Of a stretch of 64,000 bases of DNA, positions 53,471 to 63,224 are shown piece after piece. Source of the stretch: Sulfuritalea sp. Lineage in GTDB: Bacteria; Pseudomonadota; Gammaproteobacteria; Burkholderiales; Rhodocyclaceae. Each line of letters begins with the position of its first letter. Within the stretch, counting starts at the first letter, position 1. A model generated the notes under the pieces. It was not told the DNA's origin and made no database searches. It worked only from the letters and a program-made list of their open reading frames with translations. The stretch lies in NCBI GenBank assembly GCA_016708585.1, contig JADJFK010000004.1, positions 62,001 to 126,000 on the forward strand, written 5' to 3'. A program made the position numbers and the translations under genes.

Positions 53471-54502
53471 ATGAGCGCCAACCTGATTCCTGCCACCCTG
53501 ATCCCGGGAGACGGCATCGGCCCCGAAATCACCGCTGCGACGATCGAGGTGCTCGATGCGCTGGGCGCGCCGTTCCGCTGGGAAACCCAGGTCGCGGGCC
53601 TGGCCGGCGTCACGGCCTGCGGCGATCCGCTGCCGCAGGCCTGCATCGACAGCATCCGCAAGAACCGGCTGGCGCTCAAGGGACCGCTGGAAACCCCGTC
53701 GGGCGGGGGCTACCGTTCCTCCAACGTGCGTTTGCGCGAAGAGTTCAAGCTCTACGCCAACCTGCGTCCGGCGAAGACCATCGTTCCCGGCGGCCGCTTC
53801 GACAACATCGACCTGGTGATGGTGCGCGAGAACAACGAAGGCCTTTACATGGGCTACGAACACTACATCCCGATCGACGGCGATCCTCATGCGGTCGGCA
53901 TGTCGACCGGCATCAACACGCGCCAGGGCTGCCGCCGCATCGTCCGCTTCGCCTTCGATTTCGCCGTCAGGCAGGGGCGCAAGAAGGTGACCGTGGTGCA
54001 CAAGGCCAACATCATGAAGGCGCTGACCGGGATATTCCTCGAAACCGCGCGCGACATTTACGCCGCCGAGTACAAGGACAAGATCGTGATGGACGAGATC
54101 ATCGTCGACGCCTGCGCCATGAAGCTGGTGATGAACCCCTGGCAGTTCGACGTGCTGGTCACCACCAACCTGTTCGGCGACATCCTGTCCGACCAGATGT
54201 CGGGCCTGGTCGGCGGCCTGGGCATGACGCCGGGCGCCAACATCGGCGAGGACGCGGCGATTTTCGAAGCCGTGCATGGCTCGGCGCCGGACATCGCCGG
54301 CAAGGGCATCGCCAATCCCACGGCGCTCTTGATGGCGGCCGGCATGATGCTGGACCACGTCAAGCGCAAGGATCTCGGCGATCGCCTGCGCCAGACCATC
54401 GACGACGTGCTGAACAAGGACATGGTGCGCACCGGCGACCTGGGCGGCACGGCCGGCACCGACCAGTACGCCAAGGCACTGGTGGCGCGCCTCAAGGGCT
54501 GA
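53471..54502 (+). CDS. NAD-type isocitrate dehydrogenase (beta-decarboxylating dehydrogenase family)
   Basis: This 343-residue enzyme belongs to the isopropylmalate/isocitrate dehydrogenase family. IPGDGIGPEI starts the fold. The substrate loop GPLETPSGGGYRSSNVRLRE carries the Ser and Arg residues expected for isocitrate. NLFGDILSDQMSGLVGG holds the metal aspartates, and VHGSAPDIAGKGIANPTAL is the nucleotide region. It would convert isocitrate to 2-oxoglutarate in the TCA cycle. NAD preference is inferred from length and loop style. GGAGA lies 5 bases before the ATG. The frame stays open for 1.7 kb upstream, but that is shadow of the opposite gene. Confidence 0.88.
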   Translation: MSANLIPATLIPGDGIGPEITAATIEVLDALGAPFRWETQVAGLAGVTACGDPLPQACIDSIRKNRLALKGPLETPSGGGYRSSNVRLREEFKLYANLRPAKTIVPGGRFDNIDLVMVRENNEGLYMGYEHYIPIDGDPHAVGMSTGINTRQGCRRIVRFAFDFAVRQGRKKVTVVHKANIMKALTGIFLETARDIYAAEYKDKIVMDEIIVDACAMKLVMNPWQFDVLVTTNLFGDILSDQMSGLVGGLGMTPGANIGEDAAIFEAVHGSAPDIAGKGIANPTALLMAAGMMLDHVKRKDLGDRLRQTIDDVLNKDMVRTGDLGGTAGTDQYAKALVARLKG

Positions 54503-54598
54503 TTGCGCGCGGCGCGTCCGGCATCGTGCCGGTCGACGGCCGCCGCCAGGGTGCAGCGGCCTTCGCGGCGGCTTTAGCCGTCCCGCCGGCGCCGACTT

Positions 54599-55474
54599 CT
54601 AGTTCAGGGTACGCGACAGCCGGATGCGGAATTCGCGCACCAGTTCGTCGAACTGCGCGTTGCCGCCGAGCAGCGCGAACAGGTCGAGCATGGTCTTGCG
54701 TGCCGCTTCCTCCTGCCACTTGCGGTCGCGGCGCACGATCTCCAGCAACTGCTCCAGCGACGCCCTGTAGTCCTGTGCCAAAGCCAGGGCATGGGCCAGT
54801 TGCAGGCGGGCCGCGAGGTCGTCCGGGTTGGCATCGATGCGTGCCGCCAGCAGCGCCGGGTCGGCGCCGCCGCCGGCAGCCGTCAATTTCAGCCGGGCCT
54901 GCAGCGCGGCAAGGCGGGCCGTGTCGCGCGCCCGGTGCGCCAGCGCATCGAGCAGGGCCTGCGCCGCGCCGACGTCGTTCATGTCGAGATGGAGTTCGGC
55001 GCGGTCGAGTTGCACCGCCTCGCTGGCCGGATCGAGTTCGTGTGCGTCGGCCAGCAGGGATGCGGCGACCTCGTTGTCGCCGCGCGCCCGCGCTTCCCGC
55101 GCGGCGCTACGCAGCGGTTCGGCGGGGGAGGGCAGCAGGCGGTCGATGAAGGCGCGGACTTGAGCTTCGGGCAGGGCGCCGGTGAACTCGTCGACCAGCT
55201 TGCCGGCGACGAAGGCCTTGACGTCGGGGATGCCGCGCACGCCGCAGCGGGCGGCGATTTCCGGGTTCTGGTCGGAGTTCAGCTTGGCCAGCACGAAGCG
55301 CCCGCCATACTCGGCGGCGAGCTTTTCCAGCACCGGCTTGAGCGCTCGACAGGGCGCGCACCACTCGGCCCAGAAATCCACCAGCACCGGGGCGCGGTGC
55401 GAGGCATCGATGACTTTTTCCTGGAAGTCGGCGGTGCCGACGTCGAACGAGAAGGGATTCATGGCGAGGGACAT
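54599..55474 (-). CDS. Thioredoxin-TPR co-chaperone (CnoX/YbbN-like)
   Basis: This 291-residue protein has an N-terminal thioredoxin domain with an intact active site, FWAEWCAPC (Cys39, Cys42), followed by tetratricopeptide-like helices (about 125-285). E. coli CnoX protects proteins from over-oxidation and passes them to GroEL, but its own site lacks one cysteine. The CAPC site here suggests real redox activity. The start is 55474 or the in-frame ATG at 55462; neither has a clear ribosome site. Confidence 0.88.
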   Translation of the reverse strand: MSLAMNPFSFDVGTADFQEKVIDASHRAPVLVDFWAEWCAPCRALKPVLEKLAAEYGGRFVLAKLNSDQNPEIAARCGVRGIPDVKAFVAGKLVDEFTGALPEAQVRAFIDRLLPSPAEPLRSAAREARARGDNEVAASLLADAHELDPASEAVQLDRAELHLDMNDVGAAQALLDALAHRARDTARLAALQARLKLTAAGGGADPALLAARIDANPDDLAARLQLAHALALAQDYRASLEQLLEIVRRDRKWQEEAARKTMLDLFALLGGNAQFDELVREFRIRLSRTLN

Positions 55475-55581
55475 TTTGCTAAAAAACGGTCTTGCCGCAG
55501 TTTCTCAGGCTTGGTCGCGCAAGGCAATCGGGCGCGACATCGGGAGCGGTCAGGCGCGCATGGCCGACATGCGTCGCAGGG

Positions 55582-55587
55582 TATAAT
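55582..55587 (+). promoter_or_regulatory. -10 box upstream of purL
   Basis: A consensus TATAAT lies 51 bases before the purL ATG. No recognisable -35 hexamer is found at the right distance, so an activator may be needed or the match may be chance. Confidence 0.4.
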
Positions 55588-55638
55588 CCGGCGCCTTGAA
55601 TTGCCATCGCACCCCCCACCCGCCCCGGTCCGTCCATC

Positions 55639-58600
55639 ATGGCTGAATTCCTTGCCCTGCGGGGCATTTCCGCGTTTTCGGCGTCCCGCCTGGCGCGCCT
55701 GCAAAACAGTATCGGTGAAGGCGCGGCCGGCTTTCGGCTGGACGCCGAACACTGGTATTTCGTCGAGCTCGACGCACCACTGGATGACTCCGAAACATCG
55801 CGGCTCAAGGATTTACTGGGCATCCCGGAACTGTTACCGGTGCCGCCGGCGGGTGAACTGCTGCTGGTCACGCCGCGCCTCGGCACGATATCGCCCTGGA
55901 GTTCCAAGGCCACCGACATTGCAAGGAACTGCGGCTTCGCCGCGGTGAAACGCATCGAGCGCGGAATTGCCTACCATCTTGGCGGCAAGCTCAAAAAGTC
56001 GGTGCTGGCGACACGGCTCCACGACCGCATGACCGAGTCCGTGCTCGATTCCATCGATGCGGCCAGGGCGCTGTTCCATCATGTCGCGCCGCAGCCGCTG
56101 ACAACGGTGGACATCCTGTCCGGCGGCAAGGTTGCACTGGTCACGGCCAACACCGAACTGGGCCTTGCGCTTTCCGCCGACGAGATCGACTACCTGGTGG
56201 AGAACTTCGGCAGGCTTGGACGCAATCCGACCGACGTCGAATTGATGATGTTCGCCCAGGCAAATTCCGAACATTGCCGGCACAAGATTTTCAACGCGAG
56301 CTGGACGGTGGATGGCGAGGCGCAGCCGCTGTCGCTGTTCGGCATGATCCGCGAAACGCACAAGGCGCATCCCGAGGGCACGGTAGTGGCCTATTCGGAC
56401 AATGCCGCCGTGATCGAGGGCGCGGCGATCCGGCGTTTCTACCCGCGCGCCGGCGGCGGCTACGAGTACGGCGAAGAACTTACGCACATCCTGGCGAAAG
56501 TCGAGACGCACAATCATCCGACGGCGATCTCGCCCTTTCCCGGCGCGGCGACCGGTTCCGGCGGCGAGATTCGCGATGAAGGCGCCACCGGGCGCGGTTC
56601 CAAGCCCAAGGCCGGCCTTTGCGGCTTCTCGGTTTCCGACCTGAATATTCCCGGTTACGCGCAACCCTGGGAATCGAACTACGGCAAGCCGGAGCGCATC
56701 GCCTCGGCGCTCGACATCATGATCGAAGGCCCGATCGGCGCCGCGGCCTTCAACAACGAATTCGGCCGGCCCAACCTGGCCGGCTACTTCCGCAGCTTCG
56801 AGCAGGAATTCAACGGCGAGATGCGCGGCTACCACAAGCCGATCATGATCGCCGGCGGCCTCGGCAACATCGCCGCCGACCACGCCTTCAAGATCCGCTT
56901 TCCGGCCGGCAGCCTGCTGATCCAGCTCGGCGGCCCCGGCATGCTGATCGGCCTCGGCGGCGGCGCGGCGTCCTCGATGGCGACCGGCACCAATACCGCC
57001 GACCTCGATTTCGCCTCGGTGCAGCGCGGCAACCCGGAGATCCAGCGCCGCGCCCAGGAAGTCATCGACAGGTGCTGGCAGCAGGGAAATGCCAATCCGA
57101 TATTGGCGATTCACGACGTCGGCGCCGGCGGCATTTCCAACGCCATGCCCGAACTCGCCCACGACGCCGGCTGCGGCGCGGCCTTCGACCTGCGTGCGAT
57201 CCCCAGCGAAGAGCCGGGCATGAGCCCGCGCGAGATCTGGAGCAACGAAGCACAGGAGCGCTACGTGCTGGCCATCGCCCCGGAGCGCCTGGAAGAATTC
57301 CGCGCCCTGTGCGAGCGCGAGCGCTGTCCGTTCGCCGTGCTCGGCGTCGCTACCGAGGACAGCCAACTCACGGTCAAGGACGACCACTTCGGCAACAAGC
57401 CGGTGGACATGCCGATGGAAGTGCTGCTCGGCAAGGCACCGAAACTGCACCGCGACGCGAAACGCCAGCGTGTCACCATGCCGCCGCTGGACCTTGCGCC
57501 GATCGACCTGAAAGAGGCGGCGCTGCGCGTGCTGCGCCTGCCGGCGGTGGCCTCGAAGAACTTCCTGGTCACCATCGGCGATCGCAGTGTCGGCGGCTTC
57601 ACCGCGCGCGACCAGATGGTGGGACCCTGGCAGGTGCCGGTGGCCGACGTCGCGGTCACGGCGATGGGTTACGACACGGTGCGCGGCGAATGCTTCGCCA
57701 TGGGCGAACGCACCCCGCTGGCCCTGCTCGACGCCGCGGCCTCGGGCCGCATGGCGGTGGGCGAGGCGATCACCAACCTGGCGGCGGCCGATGTCGGCGA
57801 CATAGGCAGAATCAAGCTCTCGGCCAACTGGATGGCGGCAGCCGGCCACGGCAGCGAAGACGCGGCGCTGTTCGACACGGTGAAAGCCGTCGGCATCGAC
57901 TTCTGCCCGGCGCTCGGCGTGGCGATTCCGGTCGGCAAGGATTCGCTGTCGATGCGGACAAAATGGGAACAGCAGGGCGCCGCGAAGCAGGTGACGGCGC
58001 CGCTGTCCCTGATCGTCACCGCCTTCGCCGCGGTGGACGACGTGCGCCGCACGCTGACGCCGCAACTGCGGCCCGATGCCGAGGTAGGCGAAACCGAGCT
58101 GCTGCTGATCGACCTCGGCCAGGGCCGCAATCGCCTCGGCGGCTCGGCGCTGGCGCAGGTGTATGGCGTCAGTGGAGATGCCGTTCCCGATGTCGATGCC
58201 TCTCTGCTGAAAAGCTTTTTCGGCGCAATCCAGGCGCTCGGCCGCGCCGGGAAGATCCTCGCCTATCACGACCGCTCCGACGGCGGGCTGCTTGCCGCCG
58301 TGTGCGAAATGAGCTTCGCCTCGCATGTCGGCGTCTCGCTGAATCTCGACGGGCTCTGCTACGACCCGCTGATGAACGATGTCGACGGCAGCGAACGCTT
58401 TCCGCAGATCGCCGGGCGCCTGCGCGACCACATCATCGCCGCGCTGTTCACCGAGGAACTCGGCGCCGTGCTGCAGATCCGCCTTGCCGACCGCACTGCC
58501 GTAATGCAGGCATTGCGCGATGCCGGCCTCGGCTCCTGCACGCATGCCATCGGCACCACCAACACCGCCGATGCCATACGCATCTGGCGCAATGCCAAGG

Positions 58601-59547
58601 CGGTGTTCGCCGCGCACCGCAATGAATTGCAGCGCACCTGGAGCGAAACCAGCTTCCAGATCGCCCGCCTGCGCGACGATCCGGTCTGCGCACAGGAGGA
58701 ATTCGATGCGCTGCTCGATGCCGACAATCCGGGGCTTTCGGTTTCATTCAAGTCGGCATCCGCGGCGCCCTTCGTCGCCACCGGCGCCCGGCCGAGAATT
58801 GCGATACTGCGTGAGCAAGGAGTTAACGGCCATGTCGAAATGGCCGCCGCCTTCGAGCGCGCCGGCTTCGCGCCCTACGACGTGCACATGTCCGACCTGC
58901 AGACCGGCCGCGTGCATCTGGCCTCATTCTCGGGCTTTGCCGCCTGCGGCGGGTTTTCCTACGGCGACGTGCTCGGCGCCGGGCAGGGCTGGGCCAAGTC
59001 GGTGCTGTTCAACAGCCGCCTGCGCGACGAATTCACGGCTTTCTTCAGTCGCGGCGACAGCTTCGCGCTGGGCGTCTGCAACGGTTGCCAGATGATGGCC
59101 CACCTGGCGCCGATCATTCCCGGCGCGCAGGACTGGCCGACCTTCCAGCGCAATCGCAGCGAGCAGTTCGAGGCGCGCGTGGTGATGGTCGAGATTCCGC
59201 AATCGGCGTCGATTTTTCTGAATGGCATGGCCGGTTCCAAATTGCCGGTGGTAGTCAGCCACGGCGAAGGCCGCGCCGAGTTCGCCGCCGGCAGTAGCGG
59301 CAAGGTGCCGGTGGCGATGCGCTACATCGACAATCGCGGCGCGGTGGCGATCAGCTACCCGTTCAATCCCAACGGATCACCCGACGGCCTGGCCGGCGTG
59401 ACGACAGCCGATGGCCGCTTCACCATCATGATGCCGCACCCCGAGCGTACCTTCCGCAGCCTGCAGATGTCCTGGCGCCCGGACGGGTTGGGCGAGGATG
59501 CGCCATGGCTGGAAATGTTCCGCAACGCGCGGCGCTGGCTAAAGTAA
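55639..59547 (+). CDS. purL: Phosphoribosylformylglycinamidine synthase
   Basis: This 1302-residue single-chain FGAM synthase works at the fourth step of purine synthesis. An N-terminal PurS-like domain (1-150) and a linker with MMFAQANSEHCRHKIFNA precede two AIRS-type ATPase halves (for example VETHNHPTAISPFPGAATGS). The C-terminus is a glutamine amidotransferase with nucleophile Cys1147 (GVCNGCQMM) and His1267/Glu1269 (PHPERTF). The large form is typical of proteobacteria. The next 220 bases are non-coding, with no terminator that I can recognise. Confidence 0.97.
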   Translation: MAEFLALRGISAFSASRLARLQNSIGEGAAGFRLDAEHWYFVELDAPLDDSETSRLKDLLGIPELLPVPPAGELLLVTPRLGTISPWSSKATDIARNCGFAAVKRIERGIAYHLGGKLKKSVLATRLHDRMTESVLDSIDAARALFHHVAPQPLTTVDILSGGKVALVTANTELGLALSADEIDYLVENFGRLGRNPTDVELMMFAQANSEHCRHKIFNASWTVDGEAQPLSLFGMIRETHKAHPEGTVVAYSDNAAVIEGAAIRRFYPRAGGGYEYGEELTHILAKVETHNHPTAISPFPGAATGSGGEIRDEGATGRGSKPKAGLCGFSVSDLNIPGYAQPWESNYGKPERIASALDIMIEGPIGAAAFNNEFGRPNLAGYFRSFEQEFNGEMRGYHKPIMIAGGLGNIAADHAFKIRFPAGSLLIQLGGPGMLIGLGGGAASSMATGTNTADLDFASVQRGNPEIQRRAQEVIDRCWQQGNANPILAIHDVGAGGISNAMPELAHDAGCGAAFDLRAIPSEEPGMSPREIWSNEAQERYVLAIAPERLEEFRALCERERCPFAVLGVATEDSQLTVKDDHFGNKPVDMPMEVLLGKAPKLHRDAKRQRVTMPPLDLAPIDLKEAALRVLRLPAVASKNFLVTIGDRSVGGFTARDQMVGPWQVPVADVAVTAMGYDTVRGECFAMGERTPLALLDAAASGRMAVGEAITNLAAADVGDIGRIKLSANWMAAAGHGSEDAALFDTVKAVGIDFCPALGVAIPVGKDSLSMRTKWEQQGAAKQVTAPLSLIVTAFAAVDDVRRTLTPQLRPDAEVGETELLLIDLGQGRNRLGGSALAQVYGVSGDAVPDVDASLLKSFFGAIQALGRAGKILAYHDRSDGGLLAAVCEMSFASHVGVSLNLDGLCYDPLMNDVDGSERFPQIAGRLRDHIIAALFTEELGAVLQIRLADRTAVMQALRDAGLGSCTHAIGTTNTADAIRIWRNAKAVFAAHRNELQRTWSETSFQIARLRDDPVCAQEEFDALLDADNPGLSVSFKSASAAPFVATGARPRIAILREQGVNGHVEMAAAFERAGFAPYDVHMSDLQTGRVHLASFSGFAACGGFSYGDVLGAGQGWAKSVLFNSRLRDEFTAFFSRGDSFALGVCNGCQMMAHLAPIIPGAQDWPTFQRNRSEQFEARVVMVEIPQSASIFLNGMAGSKLPVVVSHGEGRAEFAAGSSGKVPVAMRYIDNRGAVAISYPFNPNGSPDGLAGVTTADGRFTIMMPHPERTFRSLQMSWRPDGLGEDAPWLEMFRNARRWLK

Positions 59548-59767
59548 AAGTCGGGAAAAGTCGGCGCTGGCGATACGGCGACTGAATCGTCGGGGATGCT
59601 GTTCGCGGCGCGGCACCGCGGCGAAGATATACGTGAAAGCCGGTGTGCGATCGTGCTTATCTTCGACGCCGGCATCGTTCCCAGATAGGGTGCTGGCTTG
59701 CGTACAAATGCGTCGGCAGTAGAGAGCAGGTGGGTGAGCCTGGCCTTTCTTGATGCTGCACCCGGAA

Positions 59768-60280
59768 TTACTTGGCGCCGGCGAGAATCCAGTTGACCAG
59801 GGTCTTGATATCCTCGTCCTTGACCGCTGCATTCGGCGGCATTGGAATCGGACCCCAAACGCCCTTGCTGCCGCCCTTGACCTTGGCAACCAGCATCGCT
59901 TCGTCGCTGGCCTTGTATTTCCTGGCGATGTCCTGATAGGCGGGGCCGATCAGTTTCTTGTCGACCGCGTGGCACGCCAGGCAACCGCTTTTGGCGGCGA
60001 GGTCCTTGCCGGCTAAAGCCGGGGTCGCCGCCATGGTTGCCGGAGTGGCTGCCGTGTTAGCGGCTGGAGCAGGGGCAGGGGAAGCAGCCGGAACTGCCGC
60101 AGCTGCAGGAGCAGCAGCAGCCACCGAGGCGGCAGGTACCGCCGCTACAGGAGTAACAGCCGCTGGAGCATGAGCAGGCGCCGCCTGAACCGGCGGCGGG
60201 GGCGGTACTTCCTTGCTGCAGCCCATCAGGGCGGCGGCGGCGATTACGGCAAGGGAAAGTGTTTTGGTCCGCAGGTTCAT
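59768..60280 (-). CDS. Lipoprotein cytochrome c (class I) with Ala/Pro tether
   Basis: This 170-residue protein has a lipoprotein signal with lipobox ALMGC (Cys21) followed by an unusual Pro then Ala/Pro/Thr-rich linker of about 65 residues (25-88). A compact cytochrome c551/c552 domain follows, with haem motif CLACH (Cys100, Cys103, His104) and axial Met147 in IPMPPN. The layout suggests a haem domain on a flexible leash to a membrane face, passing electrons between membrane complexes. It has its own promoter upstream. Confidence 0.9.
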   Translation of the reverse strand: MNLRTKTLSLAVIAAAALMGCSKEVPPPPPVQAAPAHAPAAVTPVAAVPAASVAAAAPAAAAVPAASPAPAPAANTAATPATMAATPALAGKDLAAKSGCLACHAVDKKLIGPAYQDIARKYKASDEAMLVAKVKGGSKGVWGPIPMPPNAAVKDEDIKTLVNWILAGAK

Positions 60281-60345
60281 GGCAATGCTCCGTTGAGGAC
60301 GAAAAATGGCGGAATTGCAGATCGGATGACAAATCAGTTGGTGGG

Positions 60346-60374
60346 ATTCTTTCCTGCTGCCATGAACTTGTCAA
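60346..60374 (-). promoter_or_regulatory. Sigma-70 promoter for the cytochrome c lipoprotein gene
   Basis: On the minus strand a perfect -35 TTGACA (60369-60374) is separated by 17 bases from AAGAAT (60346-60351, four of six consensus bases). Initiation near 60339 would leave a leader of about 60 bases. Confidence 0.65.
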
Positions 60375-60524
60375 TGCTGTTCCATTTTCATTTGACTGCC
60401 GACGCCGCAATCCAGCATTTCGAGCAAAGTCTGAATTGCCCGGTTGCGGGTGTCGGCATAACCCCGCGGAATTTTACGGATACCAAATCCCACCAGGGAC
60501 TACCGTCCGCGCCATCGACGCGGG

Positions 60525-60553
60525 CACAAAAAAACGGGAGCCGCAGCTCCCGT
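60525..60553 (-). terminator. Rho-independent terminator after ppiC-type gene
   Basis: An 8-bp perfect stem (ACGGGAGC / GCTCCCGT, 60534-60541 with 60546-60553) and a 4-base loop are followed on the minus strand by eight T residues. It lies 24 bases after the stop of the isomerase gene. Confidence 0.9.
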
Positions 60554-60576
60554 TGTCATGATCTTGCCAGACCGGC

Positions 60577-61395
60577 TTATTCGACCTTGGCCTTGGCGCG
60601 CAGTTCGTCGATGTGCTTTTGCACCATGCGCTGCTGCAGCTGCTGGGCGATCTGGGGCTTGGCTTCTTCCATCGGCGGCAGCTTGAGTTCGCGCGTGTCG
60701 TCGAGCTGGATCACGTGCCAGCCGAAATCGCTTTTCACCGGGGCCTCGGTGAACTTGCCCTTTTCCAGCTTCGTCATGGCCGCCGAGAAGGGCGGAACGA
60801 AGGAAGCCGGATTGGCCCAGCCCAGGTCGCCGCCGCGGTCCTTGGAGCCCGGATCCTTGGATTCCTTGGCCAGGTCCTCGATCTTTTCACCCTTCTTCAG
60901 CCGGGCGATGATGGCCTTGGCCTGATCTTCGGTTTCGACCAGGATGTGGCGCGCCTTGTATTCCTTGTTGCCGAGCTTGGCCGTGATTTCGGCATATTCC
61001 TTCCGGATCTGCTCGTCGCTGACGGGGTGGGTTTTCACGTAGTCGTTGAGGTAGGCGCCGATCAGCACGCCCTGGCGGGCGAGATCCATCTGGCCCTGGA
61101 TTTCCGGCTTCTTGTCGAAGCCTTTCTTGGTCGCTTCCTGGGTCAGGATTTCGCGCCGAACCAGTTCTTCCATCACGGCCTTGCGCAGTTCCGGGGAGTC
61201 GGGCTGACCCTGGGCGGCCTGGCCGGCAACCAGCGCGTCGGCGCGAACCTTGGGAATGGCCTTGCCATTGACGGTGGCGAAGGTTGCGGAGTCGGCCTTT
61301 GCGGCGGGCTCGGCTTTCTTCTGGGCGAAGGCGGGCGCTGCACCCACCGAAACGGCGAAGGCGAGCAGGAGGGCTTGGCGGAGGGTACGGTTCAT
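60577..61395 (-). CDS. Periplasmic PpiC-type peptidyl-prolyl isomerase
   Basis: This 272-residue protein has a signal peptide (cleavage near PAFA-QK, residue 24), a SurA-like helical N-domain (about 35-130) and one parvulin domain (about 135-235). The parvulin domain runs from YKARHILVETEDQAKAII through KDRGGDLGWANPASFVPPF to FGWHVIQLDD. It assists folding of exported proteins. It is the last gene of a short minus-strand run (yciB, yciI, bolA, this gene) and is followed by a strong terminator. Confidence 0.92.
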   Translation of the reverse strand: MNRTLRQALLLAFAVSVGAAPAFAQKKAEPAAKADSATFATVNGKAIPKVRADALVAGQAAQGQPDSPELRKAVMEELVRREILTQEATKKGFDKKPEIQGQMDLARQGVLIGAYLNDYVKTHPVSDEQIRKEYAEITAKLGNKEYKARHILVETEDQAKAIIARLKKGEKIEDLAKESKDPGSKDRGGDLGWANPASFVPPFSAAMTKLEKGKFTEAPVKSDFGWHVIQLDDTRELKLPPMEEAKPQIAQQLQQRMVQKHIDELRAKAKVE

Positions 61396-61419
61396 CGTGG
61401 TTCCTGAATGGGCGGGTTG

Positions 61420-61683
61420 TCAGTGTTCGTCGGGGGCTTTGGCGTTGATGCTTAGTGCATGAATTTCCCGCTTCATCAGCGGGCCGAGGGCATCATACAC
61501 CAAGCGATGTCTTTCCATTGTCCGGCAACCGGCGAAACGCGGCGAAACGATGGACAGCCGGAAGTGGCCGCCGCCGCTCCTGGCGCCGGCGTGGCCGGCG
61601 TGCTTTGCCGAATCGTCCTGGATTTCGATGCTCACCGGGTCGAGCGCGGCGAGGCTGGCGCGCATGGCATCGATCACGCTCAT
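61420..61683 (-). CDS. BolA-family protein
   Basis: This 87-residue protein has the class II KH-like BolA fold: HAGARSGGGHFRLSIVSPRF, then RLVYDALGPLMKREIHALSI. BolA proteins work with monothiol glutaredoxins in iron-sulfur trafficking and influence cell shape genes. The conserved His of the KH-like part is present. It overlaps yciI by four bases. Confidence 0.92.
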   Translation of the reverse strand: MSVIDAMRASLAALDPVSIEIQDDSAKHAGHAGARSGGGHFRLSIVSPRFAGCRTMERHRLVYDALGPLMKREIHALSINAKAPDEH

Positions 61684-61985
61684 GCTTTCGGGAATACCTG
61701 CCTGAAGGGACGCACCGTGACACGGGCATAGACGCCGGCCGCGACATACGGGTCGGCATCCGCCCAGGTTTGCGCCGCGGCGAGCGAATCGAATTCGGCG
61801 ACGATCAGGCTGCCGGAAAATCCGGCCGGGCCGGGGTCGGGGCTGTCGATCGCGGGAAACGGGCCGCCCAGCACCATGCGCCCGGCGGCATCGAGTTCGA
61901 GCAGGCGGGCGAGGTGCGCCGGACGGGCCGCGAGGCGTTGGTCGAGGCTGTTCGGCGCGTCTTCGCCGACGATGGCATAGAGCAT
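61680..61985 (-). CDS. yciI: YciI-family protein
   Basis: This 101-residue protein has the YciI ferredoxin-like fold: LYAIVGEDAPNSLDQRLAAR, RPAHLARLLELDAAGRMVLG and DADPYVAAGVYARVTVRPF. The His-Asp pair of the family is present. Relatives act as small hydrolases or chlorodienelactone-type enzymes, but the role of YciI itself is not settled. It lies between yciB and bolA, a common gene order in betaproteobacteria. Confidence 0.9.
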   Translation of the reverse strand: MLYAIVGEDAPNSLDQRLAARPAHLARLLELDAAGRMVLGGPFPAIDSPDPGPAGFSGSLIVAEFDSLAAAQTWADADPYVAAGVYARVTVRPFRQVFPKA

Positions 61986-62025
61986 CAGGCTTTCTCCGGA
62001 ATGGCGGTGCCGCTGCGGGCGGAAA

Positions 62026-62598
62026 TCAAGGCTGGGCCTCGTCCCTGGATGGAGGCGCGGCGGGCTCCTTGTCCTCGGGAATGTATTTGGCCAGCACCAG
62101 GCCCTGCAGGATGATGAAGGCCAGCATCAGGCCCATGCCGCCGAAGAGCTTGAAGCTGACCCAGGTGTCGGTGCTGAAATTGAACGCGACCCACAGGTTG
62201 AGCACGCCCATCGCGGCGAAGAATGCGGTCCAGGCGTAATTGAGCCTGAACCAGAGGGCCTCGGGCAGTTCCATCTGCTCGCCCAGCATGGCGCGGATCA
62301 GGTTTTTGCCGAAGAACTGCGCGGAGCCGAACAGTGTCAGCGCGAACAGCCAGTAGAGGATGGTCGGCTTCCATTTGATGAAGGTTTCGTCGTGCAGGAT
62401 CAGCGTCGCCCCGCCGAACACCACGACCAGGCCGAGGCTGACCCAGAGCATGGTGTCCACCTTGCCGTGGCGGTGCCAGACCCAGCCGATCTGCGCCATG
62501 GTGGCGACGATCACCACGGCGGTGGCGATGTAGATGTCGAAGACCTTGAAGGCGGCGAAGAAGAGGATGACCGGGAACAGGTCGAAGAGGAATTTCAT
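62026..62598 (-). CDS. yciB: Inner-membrane septation protein YciB/IspZ
   Basis: This 190-residue protein has five or six membrane helices and opens with MKFLFDLFPVILFFAAFK, the family signature. WKPTILYWLFALTLFGSAQFFGKNL is also conserved. YciB affects envelope integrity and septum formation. The ATG at 62598 was chosen over 62631 because the family begins with MKFLFDL. A TATAAT on the minus strand (62606-62611) lies almost at the start, so the transcript may be nearly leaderless, or the true promoter lies in the corrupted sequence upstream. Confidence 0.92.
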   Translation of the reverse strand: MKFLFDLFPVILFFAAFKVFDIYIATAVVIVATMAQIGWVWHRHGKVDTMLWVSLGLVVVFGGATLILHDETFIKWKPTILYWLFALTLFGSAQFFGKNLIRAMLGEQMELPEALWFRLNYAWTAFFAAMGVLNLWVAFNFSTDTWVSFKLFGGMGLMLAFIILQGLVLAKYIPEDKEPAAPPSRDEAQP

Positions 62599-62606
62599 GG
62601 GTGGAA

Positions 62607-63143
<537 letters not shown>

Positions 63144-63163
63144 GGATGCCTCCGGGCGCTGAC

Positions 63164-63169
63164 TATAAT
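63164..63169 (+). promoter_or_regulatory. -10 box upstream of dadA-like gene
   Basis: A consensus TATAAT lies 55 bases before the start of the oxidoreductase gene, in the gap divergent from msrB. No good -35 partner is visible. Confidence 0.35.
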
Positions 63170-63224
63170 CGCGGCCATGGTGAGTGGGATCAAGTTTGGC
63201 ATAAATAGTTTCCGGGGCGGACGA

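Noticed and set aside
55834..58617. 927-codon antisense frame inside purL
   Set aside because: GC-rich third positions keep the opposite strand free of stops. The translation is rich in H, Q, R and G with no domain, and purL is complete on the plus strand.
59548..59767. Possible terminator or small RNA downstream of purL
   Set aside because: I found only short, weak hairpins without a T-tract and no promoter-like pair, so nothing can be supported.
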